Below are positions 26,168-35,193 of a stretch of DNA of 64,000 nt, piece after piece. Source of the DNA: Haemophilus_D parainfluenzae_AD (GTDB taxonomy: Bacteria > Pseudomonadota > Gammaproteobacteria > Enterobacterales > Pasteurellaceae); NCBI RefSeq assembly GCF_001679325.1, contig NZ_LZMX01000028.1; one strand, written 5' to 3'. Position 1 is the first letter of the stretch. Each line of letters starts with the position of its first letter. The notes beneath the pieces are model-generated. The model ran no database searches and was not told the DNA's origin. It was given only the letters and a program-made list of their open reading frames with translations. Position numbers and translations under genes: made by a program.

Positions 26168-26551
26168 TTATTCCGCTGCTGCTTCTGCAACTTCTGGACG
26201 ATCAACTAACTCAATGTATGCCATTGGAGCGTTGTCACCTGCACGGAAACCACATTTTAAGATACGGGTGTAACCACCTGCACGTTGAGCAAAACGTGGA
26301 CCTAATTCATTGAATAATTTCGCAACAGTTTCGATGTTGCGAGTACGAGCGAATGCTAAACGACGGTTTGCAACGCTATCTTCTTTTGCTAATGTAATTA
26401 ACGGTTCAACTACACGACGTAATTCTTTAGCTTTTGGTAAAGTAGTCTTGATGATTTCATGACTAACTAAAGCACTTGCTAAGTTACGGAACATCGCTTG
26501 GCGATGGCTGCTATTACGGTTTAGTTGACGACCACTCTTACGATGGCGCAT
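26168..26551 (-). CDS. rplQ: 50S ribosomal protein L17
   Basis: 127 residues starting MRHRKSGRQLNRNSSHRQAM, diagnostic of L17, a basic protein near the peptide exit tunnel of the large subunit. It is the last gene of the alpha operon (rpsM-rpsK-rpsD-rpoA-rplQ), 40 bp after rpoA. The C-terminus is Ala/Glu-rich, as usual in this group. Confidence 0.97.
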   Translation of the reverse strand: MRHRKSGRQLNRNSSHRQAMFRNLASALVSHEIIKTTLPKAKELRRVVEPLITLAKEDSVANRRLAFARTRNIETVAKLFNELGPRFAQRAGGYTRILKCGFRAGDNAPMAYIELVDRPEVAEAAAE

Positions 26552-26591
26552 GATCTTATCCTTCTCAGAAAAATCTTAACCTATGACCAAA

Positions 26592-27581
26592 CTAGTCTTC
26601 AGCAATACTTGCTGGTGGCCAATTCTCAAGGCGCATACCAAGTGACAAGCCACGTGAAGCGAGAACGTCTTTAATTTCAGTAAGAGATTTCTTACCAAGA
26701 TTAGGCGTTTTTAATAACTCAACTTCTGTACGTTGTACTAAGTCACCGATATAGTGAATTGTTTCTGCTTTCAAACAGTTAGCAGAACGAACTGTCAACT
26801 CTAAGTCATCAACAGGACGTAATAAAATCGGATCAAATTCCGGTTTTTCTTCCTTGACTTCAGGTTGACGAACATCACGCAAATCAACGAATGCATCGAG
26901 TTGCTCTGCTAAAATTGTTGCTGCACGACGAATTGCTTCTTCCGGATCAATAGTCCCGTTAGTTTCTAACTCGATAACTAGTTTATCTAAGTCAGTACGT
27001 TGTTCAACACGTGCTGCTTCAACATTGTAAGCAATACGGTCAACCGGACTATAACAAGCGTCTACTAATAAACGACCAATTGGACGATCTTCATTTTGTG
27101 AATGAGTACGAGCAGATGCAGGTACATAACCTCTACCACGTTGAACACGAATACGCATATTAATAGATGCATTTTCGTCTGTTAAGTGACAGATTACATG
27201 TGATGGATTAACAATCTCAACATCACCATCATGGGTGATATCTGCTGCAACAACAGGGCCAATTCCAGATTTATTTAATGTCAGAATAACATCATCTTTA
27301 TTCTGTACTTTAACCGCTAGACCTTTAAGGTTTAAAAGAACTTCAAGAATATCTTCCTGAACACCTTCTTTACTACTATATTCGTGCAGTACGCCATCAA
27401 TTTCTACTTCAGTTACAGCACAACCTGGCATTGAAGACAGAAGGATACGACGTAATGCATTCCCTAGAGTATGACCAAAGCCACGCTCTAACGGTTCTAA
27501 GATCACCTTAGCATGAGTAGAGCTAATTTGCTCGATATCTACTAAGCGTGGCTTTAAAAATTCTGTAACAGAACCCTGCAT
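26592..27581 (-). CDS. rpoA: DNA-directed RNA polymerase alpha subunit
   Basis: 329 residues, the normal length. The N-terminal dimerisation and assembly domain (to about 235) contains LERGFGHTLGNALRRILLSSMPG; the linker ends near residue 250 and the C-terminal domain, which contacts UP elements and activators such as CRP, contains NCLKAETIHYIGDLVQR and NLGKKSLTEIKDVL. It lies within the alpha operon between rpsD and rplQ. Confidence 0.98.
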   Translation of the reverse strand: MQGSVTEFLKPRLVDIEQISSTHAKVILEPLERGFGHTLGNALRRILLSSMPGCAVTEVEIDGVLHEYSSKEGVQEDILEVLLNLKGLAVKVQNKDDVILTLNKSGIGPVVAADITHDGDVEIVNPSHVICHLTDENASINMRIRVQRGRGYVPASARTHSQNEDRPIGRLLVDACYSPVDRIAYNVEAARVEQRTDLDKLVIELETNGTIDPEEAIRRAATILAEQLDAFVDLRDVRQPEVKEEKPEFDPILLRPVDDLELTVRSANCLKAETIHYIGDLVQRTEVELLKTPNLGKKSLTEIKDVLASRGLSLGMRLENWPPASIAED

Positions 27582-27612
27582 TTTATCCTCTCTTTGCTTT
27601 TAAGCTTAACTA

Positions 27613-28233
27613 TTATTTAGAGTAAAGCTCAACGATCAGATGTTCGTTAATGTCTGCTGATAAATCAGAACGTTCAGGAACACGTTTGAACACACCTTCC
27701 ATTTTTGCAGAATCAACTTCTAACCAAGTTGGTTTTTCTCTTTGTTCTGCTAATTCTAATGATGCTTTAATACGTGCTTGTTTTTTAGATTTCTCACGAA
27801 CAGCAACAACATCATTTACAGAAACTTGGAAAGATGGGATATTTACAACACGACCATTTACGACAATCGCTTTGTGGCTCACTAATTGACGAGCTTCTGC
27901 GCGAGTTGCAGCAAATCCCATGCGATAAACAACGTTATCCAATCTACCTTCTAATAATACTAGTAAGTTTTCACCAGTATTACCTTTTAAACGGTTTGCT
28001 TCTTTATAGTAGTTACGGAATTGACGTTCTAAAATACCATAGATACGACGAACTTTTTGTTTTTCACGTAATTGACTACCATAGTCAGACAAACGCGGTT
28101 TACGAGCACCGTGTTGACCTGGTGCTGTATCAATTTTACATTTTGAATCAATCGCACGTACACCTGATTTAAGGAATAAATCAGTGCCTTCACGACGGCT
28201 GAGCTTGAGTTTAGGGCCCAAATATCTTGCCAT
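27613..28233 (-). CDS. rpsD: 30S ribosomal protein S4
   Basis: 206 residues starting MARYLGPKLKLSRREGTDL, with the S4 RNA-binding domain near RLDNVVYRMGFAATRAEARQLVSHKAI. A primary 16S rRNA binder. In gamma-proteobacteria S4 also represses this operon by binding the leader before rpsM; that leader is recognisable here at about 29010-29112. Confidence 0.98.
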   Translation of the reverse strand: MARYLGPKLKLSRREGTDLFLKSGVRAIDSKCKIDTAPGQHGARKPRLSDYGSQLREKQKVRRIYGILERQFRNYYKEANRLKGNTGENLLVLLEGRLDNVVYRMGFAATRAEARQLVSHKAIVVNGRVVNIPSFQVSVNDVVAVREKSKKQARIKASLELAEQREKPTWLEVDSAKMEGVFKRVPERSDLSADINEHLIVELYSK

Positions 28234-28262
28234 TTTCTTTCTCCAACTATCCTATTACGCCA

Positions 28263-28652
28263 TTAAACACGACGTTTTTTCGGTGGACGACAACCGTTAT
28301 GAGGAATCGGAGTCACATCAGTGATATTCGTGATACGGAAACCCGCTGCATTTAATGCACGGATTGTTGATTCACGACCCGGACCCGGACCTTTAACCAT
28401 AACTTCCAAGTTCTTTAAGCCGAATTCTTTAACGATTTCAGCACAACGTTCTGCAGCAACTTGTGCAGCGAACGGGGTAGATTTACGAGAACCACGGAAA
28501 CCTGAACCACCTGCTGTAGCCCAAGCTAAAGCATTACCTTGACGGTCAGTAATGGTAACGATTGTATTATTGAAAGATGCGTGAATGTGTGCTACGCCAT
28601 CTACAACTTGTTTTTTTACACGTTTACGTGCACGAACTGGTGTTTTAGCCAT
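28263..28652 (-). CDS. rpsK: 30S ribosomal protein S11
   Basis: 129 residues, with DGVAHIHASFNNTIVTITDRQGNAL and the C-terminal PIPHNGCRPPKKRRV typical of S11, a component of the 30S platform near the E site. Second gene of the alpha operon, 16 bp after rpsM. Confidence 0.98.
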   Translation of the reverse strand: MAKTPVRARKRVKKQVVDGVAHIHASFNNTIVTITDRQGNALAWATAGGSGFRGSRKSTPFAAQVAAERCAEIVKEFGLKNLEVMVKGPGPGRESTIRALNAAGFRITNITDVTPIPHNGCRPPKKRRV

Positions 28653-28668
28653 TCTTTATTTACCCCGA

Positions 28669-29025
28669 CTATTTTTTGATCGGCTTACGTGGACCCTTAC
28701 GGGTACGCGCATTAGTTTTAGTACGTTGACCACGTACCGGTAAACTACGACGATGACGTAAACCACGGTAACAACCTAAGTCTAAAAGACGTTTGATGTT
28801 TAGTGTTACTTCACGACGTAAGTCACCTTCAACGGTAAATTTACCAACTTCGTCACGCAGTTTGTCAATCTGCTCTTCAGACAATTCGCTGATCTTAACA
28901 TCTTCAGCAATACCCGCTGCAGCACAAATGCTTTTAGAACGAGTTTTACCGATACCGTAAATTGCAGTTAAAGCGATTACAGCGTGTTTGTGATCAGGAA
29001 TGTTAATGCCTGCAATACGGGCCAC
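28669..29025 (-). CDS. rpsM: 30S ribosomal protein S13
   Basis: 118 residues starting at GTG 29025 (MARIAGINIPDHKHAVIALTAIYG), the same unusual start codon as in E. coli. AGGAG lies upstream. S13 sits at the 30S head and contacts the P-site tRNA. The GTG start region is part of the S4-binding pseudoknot that controls the operon. Confidence 0.98.
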   Translation of the reverse strand: MARIAGINIPDHKHAVIALTAIYGIGKTRSKSICAAAGIAEDVKISELSEEQIDKLRDEVGKFTVEGDLRREVTLNIKRLLDLGCYRGLRHRRSLPVRGQRTKTNARTRKGPRKPIKK

Positions 29026-29112
29026 TATGCACTCCTATTATTTTAACTAATTTGGTATTCTGATCTTGAAAAGCCCGTTTTCAGGATACTCAAACAGAAT
29101 ACCAAGGACATA
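29010..29112 (-). promoter_or_regulatory. Alpha-operon S4-binding translational operator
   Basis: Read on the minus strand this segment contains TTTGAGTATCCTGAAAACGG and GGCTTTTCA, nearly identical to the E. coli alpha leader pseudoknot, followed by AGGAGTGCATAGTGGCCCG with the rpsM GTG. An 11-bp inverted repeat (29052-29062 with 29095-29105) encloses it and differs from E. coli in sequence but not in position, as expected for a conserved stem. S4 binding traps the ribosome here. Confidence 0.88.
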
Positions 29113-29118
29113 AATGAG

Positions 29119-29139
29119 TTGAGTAGTATAACTACTCAA
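29119..29139. repeat. Perfect hairpin between rpmJ and rpsM
   Basis: A 9-bp inverted repeat (29119-29127 with 29131-29139) around ATA lies between rpmJ and the S4 operator. Without a T-run it is more likely an mRNA processing or stability element between the spc and alpha operons than a terminator. Confidence 0.6.
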
Positions 29140-29166
29140 CCGGTTCTTTGCAAGAAGAAATGTTAA

Positions 29167-29280
29167 TTAACCTTGACGTTGTTTGTGTTTAGGGTCGCTG
29201 CATAATACGCGAACAACACCTTCACGTTTAACAATTTTACAGTTACGACACATCTTCTTAACGGAAGCACGAACTTTCAT
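29167..29280 (-). CDS. rpmJ: 50S ribosomal protein L36
   Basis: A 37-codon gene: [20 protein letters not shown], then [17 protein letters not shown]. The zinc ligands Cys11, Cys14, Cys27 and His32 are all present, so this is the zinc-binding form. It is the last gene of the spc operon, 28 bp after secY, as in E. coli. AAGGAT precedes the start. Confidence 0.96.
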
Positions 29281-29308
29281 TGCTTATCCTTTTTACTTAA
29301 ATGAACAA

Positions 29309-30634
29309 TTACTGTCCAAAACCTTTAAGGTTTGCTTTTTTTAACGCAGATTCATATTGAGACGACATTAAGTGACTCTGAACTTGCACGATAAAATCCA
29401 TAATTACAACAACAACGATTAATAAGGAAGTACCACCGAAGTAGAATTTAACATCCCATGCTGATGTCATAATGTAAGGGACTAAACATACGAACGTTAC
29501 ATAAAGACCGCCAATTAATGTTAAGCGAGTCATTACTTTATCAATGTAACGAGATGTTTGTTCACCTGGTCTAATTCCTGGGATAAATGCACCAGATTTT
29601 TTTAGATTATCTGCTGTATCACGTGGATTATATTGCATTGCAGTGTAGAAGAAACTGAAGAAAATAATCGCTACCGCATAAACAAGAAGATATAAAGGTT
29701 GTCCAGGATTCAACAACATTGATAAGTCATTTAACCACTCAAACTTATCATTCTGACCAAACCATTGTGTCAATGTAGCAGGGAATAAAATAATGCTTGA
29801 AGCAAAAATTGCTGGCATTACGTTTGCCATATTAACTTTTAATGGTAAGTGAGTTGAATGACCACCTAAAATTTGACGTCCTTGTTGACGCTTAGCATAT
29901 TCAACACGAATTCTACGTTGTCCACGTTCTACGAAGACAACAAAGTAAGTTACTGCAAAAACAATAGCAGCGATTAGTAGAAGAACTAAAGGATGCATTT
30001 GTCCTTGACGAGCTTGCTCAACAGTTTCGATGATTGCATGTGGCAATCCTGCAACAATACCACCAAAAACAAGAATTGAGATACCGTTACCAATACCTCT
30101 TTCAGTAATTTGCTCACCTAACCACATTAAGAACATGGTTCCGGTAACAAGACTCACTACTGCAGTGAAGTAAAAAGTAAAACCGATATTTGGCACTAAT
30201 TGTGGCAACATATTCGGTAAACCGGTAGAAATTGCGATAGCTTGGATAGTAGCAAAAACCACCGTTGCATAACGAGTATACTTGGTGATTTTTCTTTGTC
30301 CTGCAGCGCCTTCTTTTTTCAATTCTGCTAAAGCAGGTGAAACCGTAGCAAGCAATTGCATTACGATAGATGCCGAGATATACGGCATGATACCTAATGC
30401 TAAAATTGATGCTCGGCTCAATGCACCACCAGAGAACATGTTTAACATATCAATGATGGTGCCTTTTTGTTGTTCAACTAATTGAGCTAGCACGGCGGCA
30501 TCAATACCAGGAAGCGGAATAAAAGAACCAATACGATAAACGATAAGTGCACCTAATACAAAAAGCAATCTGCTTTTTAGTTCACCAGTACCACTATTAG
30601 TACTTCTGCTTTGATAACCTGGTTGTTTAGCCAT
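29309..30634 (-). CDS. secY: Protein translocase subunit SecY
   Basis: 441 residues with ten predicted membrane helices, starting MAKQPGYQSRSTNSGTGELK, and with signature segments SGGALSRASILALGIMPYIS (plug and helix 2 region) and GIRPGEQTSRYIDKV (cytoplasmic loop). SecY is the channel of the SecYEG translocon. Located in the spc operon after rplO as in most bacteria. Confidence 0.98.
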   Translation of the reverse strand: MAKQPGYQSRSTNSGTGELKSRLLFVLGALIVYRIGSFIPLPGIDAAVLAQLVEQQKGTIIDMLNMFSGGALSRASILALGIMPYISASIVMQLLATVSPALAELKKEGAAGQRKITKYTRYATVVFATIQAIAISTGLPNMLPQLVPNIGFTFYFTAVVSLVTGTMFLMWLGEQITERGIGNGISILVFGGIVAGLPHAIIETVEQARQGQMHPLVLLLIAAIVFAVTYFVVFVERGQRRIRVEYAKRQQGRQILGGHSTHLPLKVNMANVMPAIFASSIILFPATLTQWFGQNDKFEWLNDLSMLLNPGQPLYLLVYAVAIIFFSFFYTAMQYNPRDTADNLKKSGAFIPGIRPGEQTSRYIDKVMTRLTLIGGLYVTFVCLVPYIMTSAWDVKFYFGGTSLLIVVVVIMDFIVQVQSHLMSSQYESALKKANLKGFGQ

Positions 30635-30641
30635 TTGCTAA

Positions 30642-31076
30642 TTATTCCTCAACTGAACCGCCAGCAGCTTCGATTGCTGCTTTTGCACCTTTAGTTACAC
30701 GTAAACCACGTACAGTAACTGCAGATTTCACTTCACCAGCTAAGATAACTTTAGCGAATTGAATATCTTTAGTTAAAATGTTTGCAGCTTTTAATGCTTC
30801 TAAAGTGACAACATTTCCTTCAACTTTTGTTAATTCGTTTAAACGAACTTCAGCAGTTACCGCTGATTTCATTGAAGTGAAACCAAATTTTGGTAAACGA
30901 CGGTATAATGGCATTTGGCCACCCTCGAAACCACGACGAACACCGCCGCCAGTACGAGATTTTTGACCTTTATGACCACGACCACCAGTTTTTCCTAAAC
31001 CTGAACCAATACCACGACCAAGGCGTTTTGCGCTGTGCTTAGCACCTTCAGCCGGAGATAGAGTATTTAAACGCAT
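30642..31076 (-). CDS. rplO: 50S ribosomal protein L15
   Basis: 144 residues starting MRLNTLSPAEGAKHSAKRLG, with the Gly/Arg-rich GRGHKGQKSRTGGGVRRGFEG of L15, a late-assembling 50S protein. It lies between rpmD (4 bp) and secY (7 bp) in the spc operon. Confidence 0.97.
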   Translation of the reverse strand: MRLNTLSPAEGAKHSAKRLGRGIGSGLGKTGGRGHKGQKSRTGGGVRRGFEGGQMPLYRRLPKFGFTSMKSAVTAEVRLNELTKVEGNVVTLEALKAANILTKDIQFAKVILAGEVKSAVTVRGLRVTKGAKAAIEAAGGSVEE

Positions 31077-31080
31077 TCTC

Positions 31081-31260
31081 TTACTCCTCCACTTTAACCA
31101 TGTATGAAACTTGGTTAATCATACCACGTACTGCCGGAGTATCGATTAACTCAACAGTATGGTGCATATGGCGAAGACCAAGACCACGCAAGGTAGCTTT
31201 GTGCTTCGGTAAACGAGCAATTGAGCTACGAACTTGAGTTACTTTAATAGTTTTAGCCAT
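31081..31260 (-). CDS. rpmD: 50S ribosomal protein L30
   Basis: 59 residues starting [20 protein letters not shown]. The ATG at 31260 is chosen over the in-frame ATG at 31266 because it matches L30 starts and has GGGGT upstream. It is 6 bp after rpsE. Confidence 0.96.
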
Positions 31261-31266
31261 TATCAA

Positions 31267-31767
31267 TTACCCCAAAATTTCATCAACGGTTTTGCCACGT
31301 TTAGCAGCAACCATTTCTGGTGATTTCATATTTGCTAATGCATCAATAGTTGCACGAACAACGTTGATTGGGTTGGTTGAACCATACGCTTTAGAAAGAA
31401 CGTTACGTACACCAGCAACTTCTAACACTGAACGCATTGCACCACCTGCGATGATACCTGTACCTTCGCTAGCTGGTTGCATAAATACGCGAGAACCAGT
31501 GTGAACACCTTTAACTGGGTGTTGTAATGTACCTTCATTTAAAGCGACATTAATCATATTGCGACGTGCTTTTTCCATCGCTTTTTGGATCGCTGCCGGA
31601 ACTTCGCGAGCTTTACCATAACCAAAACCTACGCGACCGTTACCATCGCCTACTACTGTTAAAGCAGTAAAGCTCATAATACGACCACCTTTTACAGTTT
31701 TTGATACACGGTTTACTGCGATTAGCTTCTCTTGCAGTTCACCAGCTTGTTTTTCGATGTTTGACAT
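31267..31767 (-). CDS. rpsE: 30S ribosomal protein S5
   Basis: 166 residues with the S5 double-stranded RNA-binding segment VNRVSKTVKGGRIMSFTALT and GYGKAREVPAAIQKAME. S5 lies at the mRNA entry side of the 30S subunit and influences decoding accuracy. Part of the spc operon. Confidence 0.98.
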   Translation of the reverse strand: MSNIEKQAGELQEKLIAVNRVSKTVKGGRIMSFTALTVVGDGNGRVGFGYGKAREVPAAIQKAMEKARRNMINVALNEGTLQHPVKGVHTGSRVFMQPASEGTGIIAGGAMRSVLEVAGVRNVLSKAYGSTNPINVVRATIDALANMKSPEMVAAKRGKTVDEILG

Positions 31768-31781
31768 CTCAATTTACCTCA

Positions 31782-32135
31782 TTAGAACTGTAGACCAGCT
31801 TCACGTGCAGCGTCCGCTAAAGTTTGGACACGACCATGATATTTAAAACCGGAACGGTCAAAAGCAACGTCTTTAACGCCTTTTGCTAATGCGCGCTCAG
31901 CAACAAGTTTACCTACTACTGCTGCGGCATCTTTATTACCGGTATATTTAACTTGCTCACGAATTGCTTTTTCAACAGTTGAAGCAGCGGCAAGCACTTC
32001 TGAACCGTTTGGTGCAATAACTTGTGCGTAGATATGACGCGGAGTACGGTGAATAACTAGACGAGTTACACCTTGCTCTCTCATCATATGACGTGCACGA
32101 GCTGCACGACGGATACGAGCTGATTTCTTATCCAT
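31782..32135 (-). CDS. rplR: 50S ribosomal protein L18
   Basis: 117 residues starting MDKKSARIRRAARARHMMRE; binds 5S rRNA with L5. The C-terminal DRSGFKYHGRVQTLADAARE is typical. Spc operon, between rplF and rpsE. Confidence 0.98.
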   Translation of the reverse strand: MDKKSARIRRAARARHMMREQGVTRLVIHRTPRHIYAQVIAPNGSEVLAAASTVEKAIREQVKYTGNKDAAAVVGKLVAERALAKGVKDVAFDRSGFKYHGRVQTLADAAREAGLQF

Positions 32136-32148
32136 AGTGTTACCTTAA

Positions 32149-32682
32149 TTATTTCTTCTTAGCCTCTTTCATACGTACTACTTCATCAGAGTAACGTACA
32201 CCTTTACCTTTATAAGGTTCAGGACGGCGATAAGCACGAATATCTGCTGCAACTTGACCAATTAACTGCTTGTCAGCACCTTTTAAAACGATTTCCGTTT
32301 GTGAAGGGCATTCTGCAGTAATACCTGCTGGTAAAGTGTGCTCCACAGGGTGAGAGAAACCTAAGCTTAATGCAACTACGTTGCCTTTAACTTGAGCTCT
32401 GTAACCAACACCCACTAGTTGTAATTTCTTAGTGAAGCCTTCAGTAACACCGATAACCATTGCATTAACTAATGCACGAGCTGTACCCGATTGAGCATTC
32501 GCTTCAACAAAACCTTCACGTGGAGTGAAAGTAAATTGACCATTATCTTGTTTAACTTCAACTGAGTGATGAATTGTGCGAGATAACTCGCCATTTTTTC
32601 CTTTTACTGTTAATAGCTGACCGTCGAGTTTAACTTCAACGCCGGCAGGAATATTAACAGGTGCCTTTGCAACACGAGACAT
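32149..32682 (-). CDS. rplF: 50S ribosomal protein L6
   Basis: 177 residues starting MSRVAKAPVNIPAGVEVKLDG, with the C-terminal signature RAYRRPEPYKGKGVRY. It lies near the sarcin-ricin loop and helps factor binding. Spc operon. Confidence 0.98.
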   Translation of the reverse strand: MSRVAKAPVNIPAGVEVKLDGQLLTVKGKNGELSRTIHHSVEVKQDNGQFTFTPREGFVEANAQSGTARALVNAMVIGVTEGFTKKLQLVGVGYRAQVKGNVVALSLGFSHPVEHTLPAGITAECPSQTEIVLKGADKQLIGQVAADIRAYRRPEPYKGKGVRYSDEVVRMKEAKKK

Positions 32683-32697
32683 TTTCCTACCCCTCTA

Positions 32698-33090
32698 TTA
32701 AGCTACGTAACAGATGATCTCACCGCCTAAGCCCGCTTGACGAGCTGCACGGTCAGTCATAACACCTTTAGATGTAGAAATTACAGCAACACCTAAACCA
32801 CCCATAACTTTTGGTAATTCGTCTTTACGTTTGTAAATACGAAGACCTGGACGGCTTACACGTTGGATGCTTTCTACAACCGGTTTGCCTTGGAAATATT
32901 TTAAAGTAATTTCCAATTCAGGTTTTGCACCTTCTAAAACTTTAACGCTTTCGATATAACCTTCAGCAGCTAATACGTTGGCAATTGCCACTTTTAGCTT
33001 GGAAGAAGGCATATTGATTGCAACTTTGTTCGCAGCTTGACCGTTACGAATACGGGTCAACATATCTGCGATTGGATCTTGCATACTCAT
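32698..33090 (-). CDS. rpsH: 30S ribosomal protein S8
   Basis: 130 residues starting MSMQDPIADMLTRIRNGQAA, with the 16S-binding STSKGVMTDRAARQAGLGGE near the end. S8 is a primary binder and, in E. coli, the translational repressor of the spc operon. Confidence 0.98.
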   Translation of the reverse strand: MSMQDPIADMLTRIRNGQAANKVAINMPSSKLKVAIANVLAAEGYIESVKVLEGAKPELEITLKYFQGKPVVESIQRVSRPGLRIYKRKDELPKVMGGLGVAVISTSKGVMTDRAARQAGLGGEIICYVA

Positions 33091-33126
33091 TGTACTTTTT
33101 CTCCGATTCCAAAATAAAGTGGTATA

Positions 33127-33432
33127 TTACCAGCTCGCTTTTCTAAGGCCAGGGATCTCGCCGCGCATAGCAGCTTCACGAACCTTAATACGGCTTAAAC
33201 CAAACTTACGTAAAACGCCGTGAGGACGTCCAGTTTGGCGGCAACGGTTACGTTGACGACTAGGGCTAGAATCACGTGGTAAAGTTTGTAATTTTAACAC
33301 TGCATTCCAACGATCTTCGTCAGAGGCATTGACATCAGAAATGATTTTCTTTAATTCTGCACGTTTAGCGAAGAATTTTTCAGCCAATTTAACGCGTTTT
33401 ACATCGCGTGCTTTCATTGATTGTTTTGCCAT
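33127..33432 (-). CDS. rpsN: 30S ribosomal protein S14
   Basis: 101 residues, MAKQSMKARDVKRVKLAEKF; the long zinc-free form, without the CxxC pairs of short S14 proteins. The C-terminus GEIPGLRKASW is diagnostic. Located between rplE and rpsH. Confidence 0.98.
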   Translation of the reverse strand: MAKQSMKARDVKRVKLAEKFFAKRAELKKIISDVNASDEDRWNAVLKLQTLPRDSSPSRQRNRCRQTGRPHGVLRKFGLSRIKVREAAMRGEIPGLRKASW

Positions 33433-33443
33433 TATAACCTGCC

Positions 33444-33983
33444 TTATTTACGGAATGGGAAATTAAAGGCAGCAAGTAGTGCTTGACCTTCTTCATCATT
33501 CTTAGCAGTAGTTGTGATAGTGATATCTAAACCACGTACACGATCTACTTTATCGTAATCGATTTCAGGGAAGATGATTTGTTCACGCACACCCATGCTG
33601 TAGTTACCACGACCATCAAATGATTTCGCACTTAAACCGCGGAAGTCACGAATACGTGGAACAGCAATTGTAATTAAACGTTCAAAGAACTCCCACATAC
33701 GCTCACCGCGTAGTGTTACTTTACAACCGATTGGATATCCCTGACGGATTTTAAAGCCAGCAACAGATTTACGAGCTTTAGTTACTAAAGGTTTTTGACC
33801 GCTAATTGCTGCTAAGTCCGCTACTGCGTTGTCTAGCAATTTCTTATCGGTCAATGCTTCACCCACACCCATATTCAGGGTAATCTTTTCGATTCGTGGG
33901 ACTTGCATGACAGATTTGTAGCCGAATTTATTTTTTAACTCGTTTACTACTTGATCTCTGTAGTAATCATGCAGTTTCGCCAT
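33444..33983 (-). CDS. rplE: 50S ribosomal protein L5
   Basis: 179 residues, MAKLHDYYRDQVVNELKNKF, with KITLNMGVGEA and RDFRGLSAKSFDGRGNYSMG. L5 binds 5S rRNA and contacts P-site tRNA. Spc operon. In E. coli the S8 target site overlaps the start of this gene. Confidence 0.98.
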   Translation of the reverse strand: MAKLHDYYRDQVVNELKNKFGYKSVMQVPRIEKITLNMGVGEALTDKKLLDNAVADLAAISGQKPLVTKARKSVAGFKIRQGYPIGCKVTLRGERMWEFFERLITIAVPRIRDFRGLSAKSFDGRGNYSMGVREQIIFPEIDYDKVDRVRGLDITITTTAKNDEEGQALLAAFNFPFRK

Positions 33984-34000
33984 CGCATTACTCCAGTTTG

Positions 34001-34312
34001 TTAGATAATTTCATTGTTAGATTTGAAGAAACGTACTTTTTTGCCGTCTTCGAATCTAAAACCTACACGGTCAGCTTTGTTTGTTTTTGGATTGAAAATC
34101 GCAACGTTAGAAGCATCAATAGCCGCTTCTTTTTTCACTAAACCACCAGCTTGTCCTAAAGCAGGAACTGGTTTTTCATGTTTAGTGATGATGTTGATAC
34201 CTTCAACAAACACTTTACCGTTTGGTAACACTTTAGTTACCTTGCCACGCTTGCCTTTGTCTTTACCGGCAAGTACGATTACTTCATCGTTTTGACGAAT
34301 TTTTGCAGCCAT
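34001..34312 (-). CDS. rplX: 50S ribosomal protein L24
   Basis: 103 residues with the KOW motif VIVLAGKDKGKRGKVTKVLP at the N-terminus. An assembly initiator of the 50S subunit. 13 bp after rplN. Confidence 0.97.
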   Translation of the reverse strand: MAAKIRQNDEVIVLAGKDKGKRGKVTKVLPNGKVFVEGINIITKHEKPVPALGQAGGLVKKEAAIDASNVAIFNPKTNKADRVGFRFEDGKKVRFFKSNNEII

Positions 34313-34325
34313 TTCTCACTTCTCC

Positions 34326-34697
34326 TTACAGTACTTCTGGTGCCAAAGAAATGATCTTCATGAATTTCTCAGAACGAAGTTCACGAGTCACCGGTCCAAA
34401 AATACGAGTACCGATTGGTTGCTCTGTGTTATTGTTTAAAATTACACAAGCGTTACCATCGAAGCGAATGACTGATCCGTCTGGGCGACGAACACCCTTC
34501 TTGGTGCGCACAACAACTGCTTTTAATACATCACCTTTTTTAACTTTACCGCGTGGAATTGCTTCTTTCACAGTAACTTTGATGATATCACCAATAGCAG
34601 CATAACGACGGTGCGATCCACCTAGAACCTTGATACACATTACGCTGCGGGCACCAGAGTTATCAGCAACATCCAGCATAGTCTGTTCTTGGATCAT
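34326..34697 (-). CDS. rplN: 50S ribosomal protein L14
   Basis: 123 residues, MIQEQTMLDVADNSGARSVM, diagnostic of L14, which forms an intersubunit bridge. It is the first gene of the spc operon; the S10 operon terminator lies 190 bp upstream. Confidence 0.98.
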   Translation of the reverse strand: MIQEQTMLDVADNSGARSVMCIKVLGGSHRRYAAIGDIIKVTVKEAIPRGKVKKGDVLKAVVVRTKKGVRRPDGSVIRFDGNACVILNNNTEQPIGTRIFGPVTRELRSEKFMKIISLAPEVL

Positions 34698-34935
34698 ATT
34701 TTATGCTCCGTTAAGTTAATAATACACCCTTGCGGGACGAACCTATCCATGCCTTATAAAGATATATGGCGGATAGGTGGCGGAGTTTACCAAAATCAAG
34801 CTATAAACGCAATCAAAATTTATACTTAAGTTAGCGTATTTAAAGTGCGGTCAAATTTTCATGACTTTTTAGCAAGTCTTGGAAAGAAAAAAGCCAACGG
34901 TATAAACCATTGGCTTTTATTTTTTAACTTGTTAA
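34698..34935 (-). promoter_or_regulatory. S10/spc operon boundary with terminator and leader
   Basis: This 238-bp gap separates rpsQ from rplN. At its upstream end a terminator is clear (separate entry), so rplN needs its own promoter. The stretch also contains one uptake core (about 34843). I see several A+T-rich candidate -10 boxes but none with a convincing -35 partner, so I do not place the spc promoter. Confidence 0.5.
34889..34918 (-). terminator. Terminator of the S10 operon
   Basis: On the minus strand AAAAGCCAATGG pairs with CCGTTGGCTTTT (one G-U pair), followed by a T-rich run. It lies about 17 bp after the rpsQ stop. Confidence 0.85.
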
Positions 34936-35193
34936 TTAAGCAATAACTGCTTTCTCAACAACACGAACTAAAGTCCAAGATTTGGTTTTAGAGAGAGGAC
35001 GACATTCGCGAATCTCTACTACATCACCTAATTTGGCTTCGTTGTTCTCATCGTGTACATGTAATTTAGTTGTACGACGGATAAATTTACCGTATAACGG
35101 ATGTTTTACCTTACGTTCAATAGCAACAACGAAAGATTTTTCCATTTTGTCGCTAACAACTTTACCTTGTACGCTACGAATTTTATCAGTCAT
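34936..35193 (-). CDS. rpsQ: 30S ribosomal protein S17
   Basis: 85 residues, MTDKIRSVQGKVVSDKMEKS, an OB-fold 16S primary binder. Last gene of the S10 operon; its start overlaps the rpmC stop by one base. Confidence 0.98.
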   Translation of the reverse strand: MTDKIRSVQGKVVSDKMEKSFVVAIERKVKHPLYGKFIRRTTKLHVHDENNEAKLGDVVEIRECRPLSKTKSWTLVRVVEKAVIA

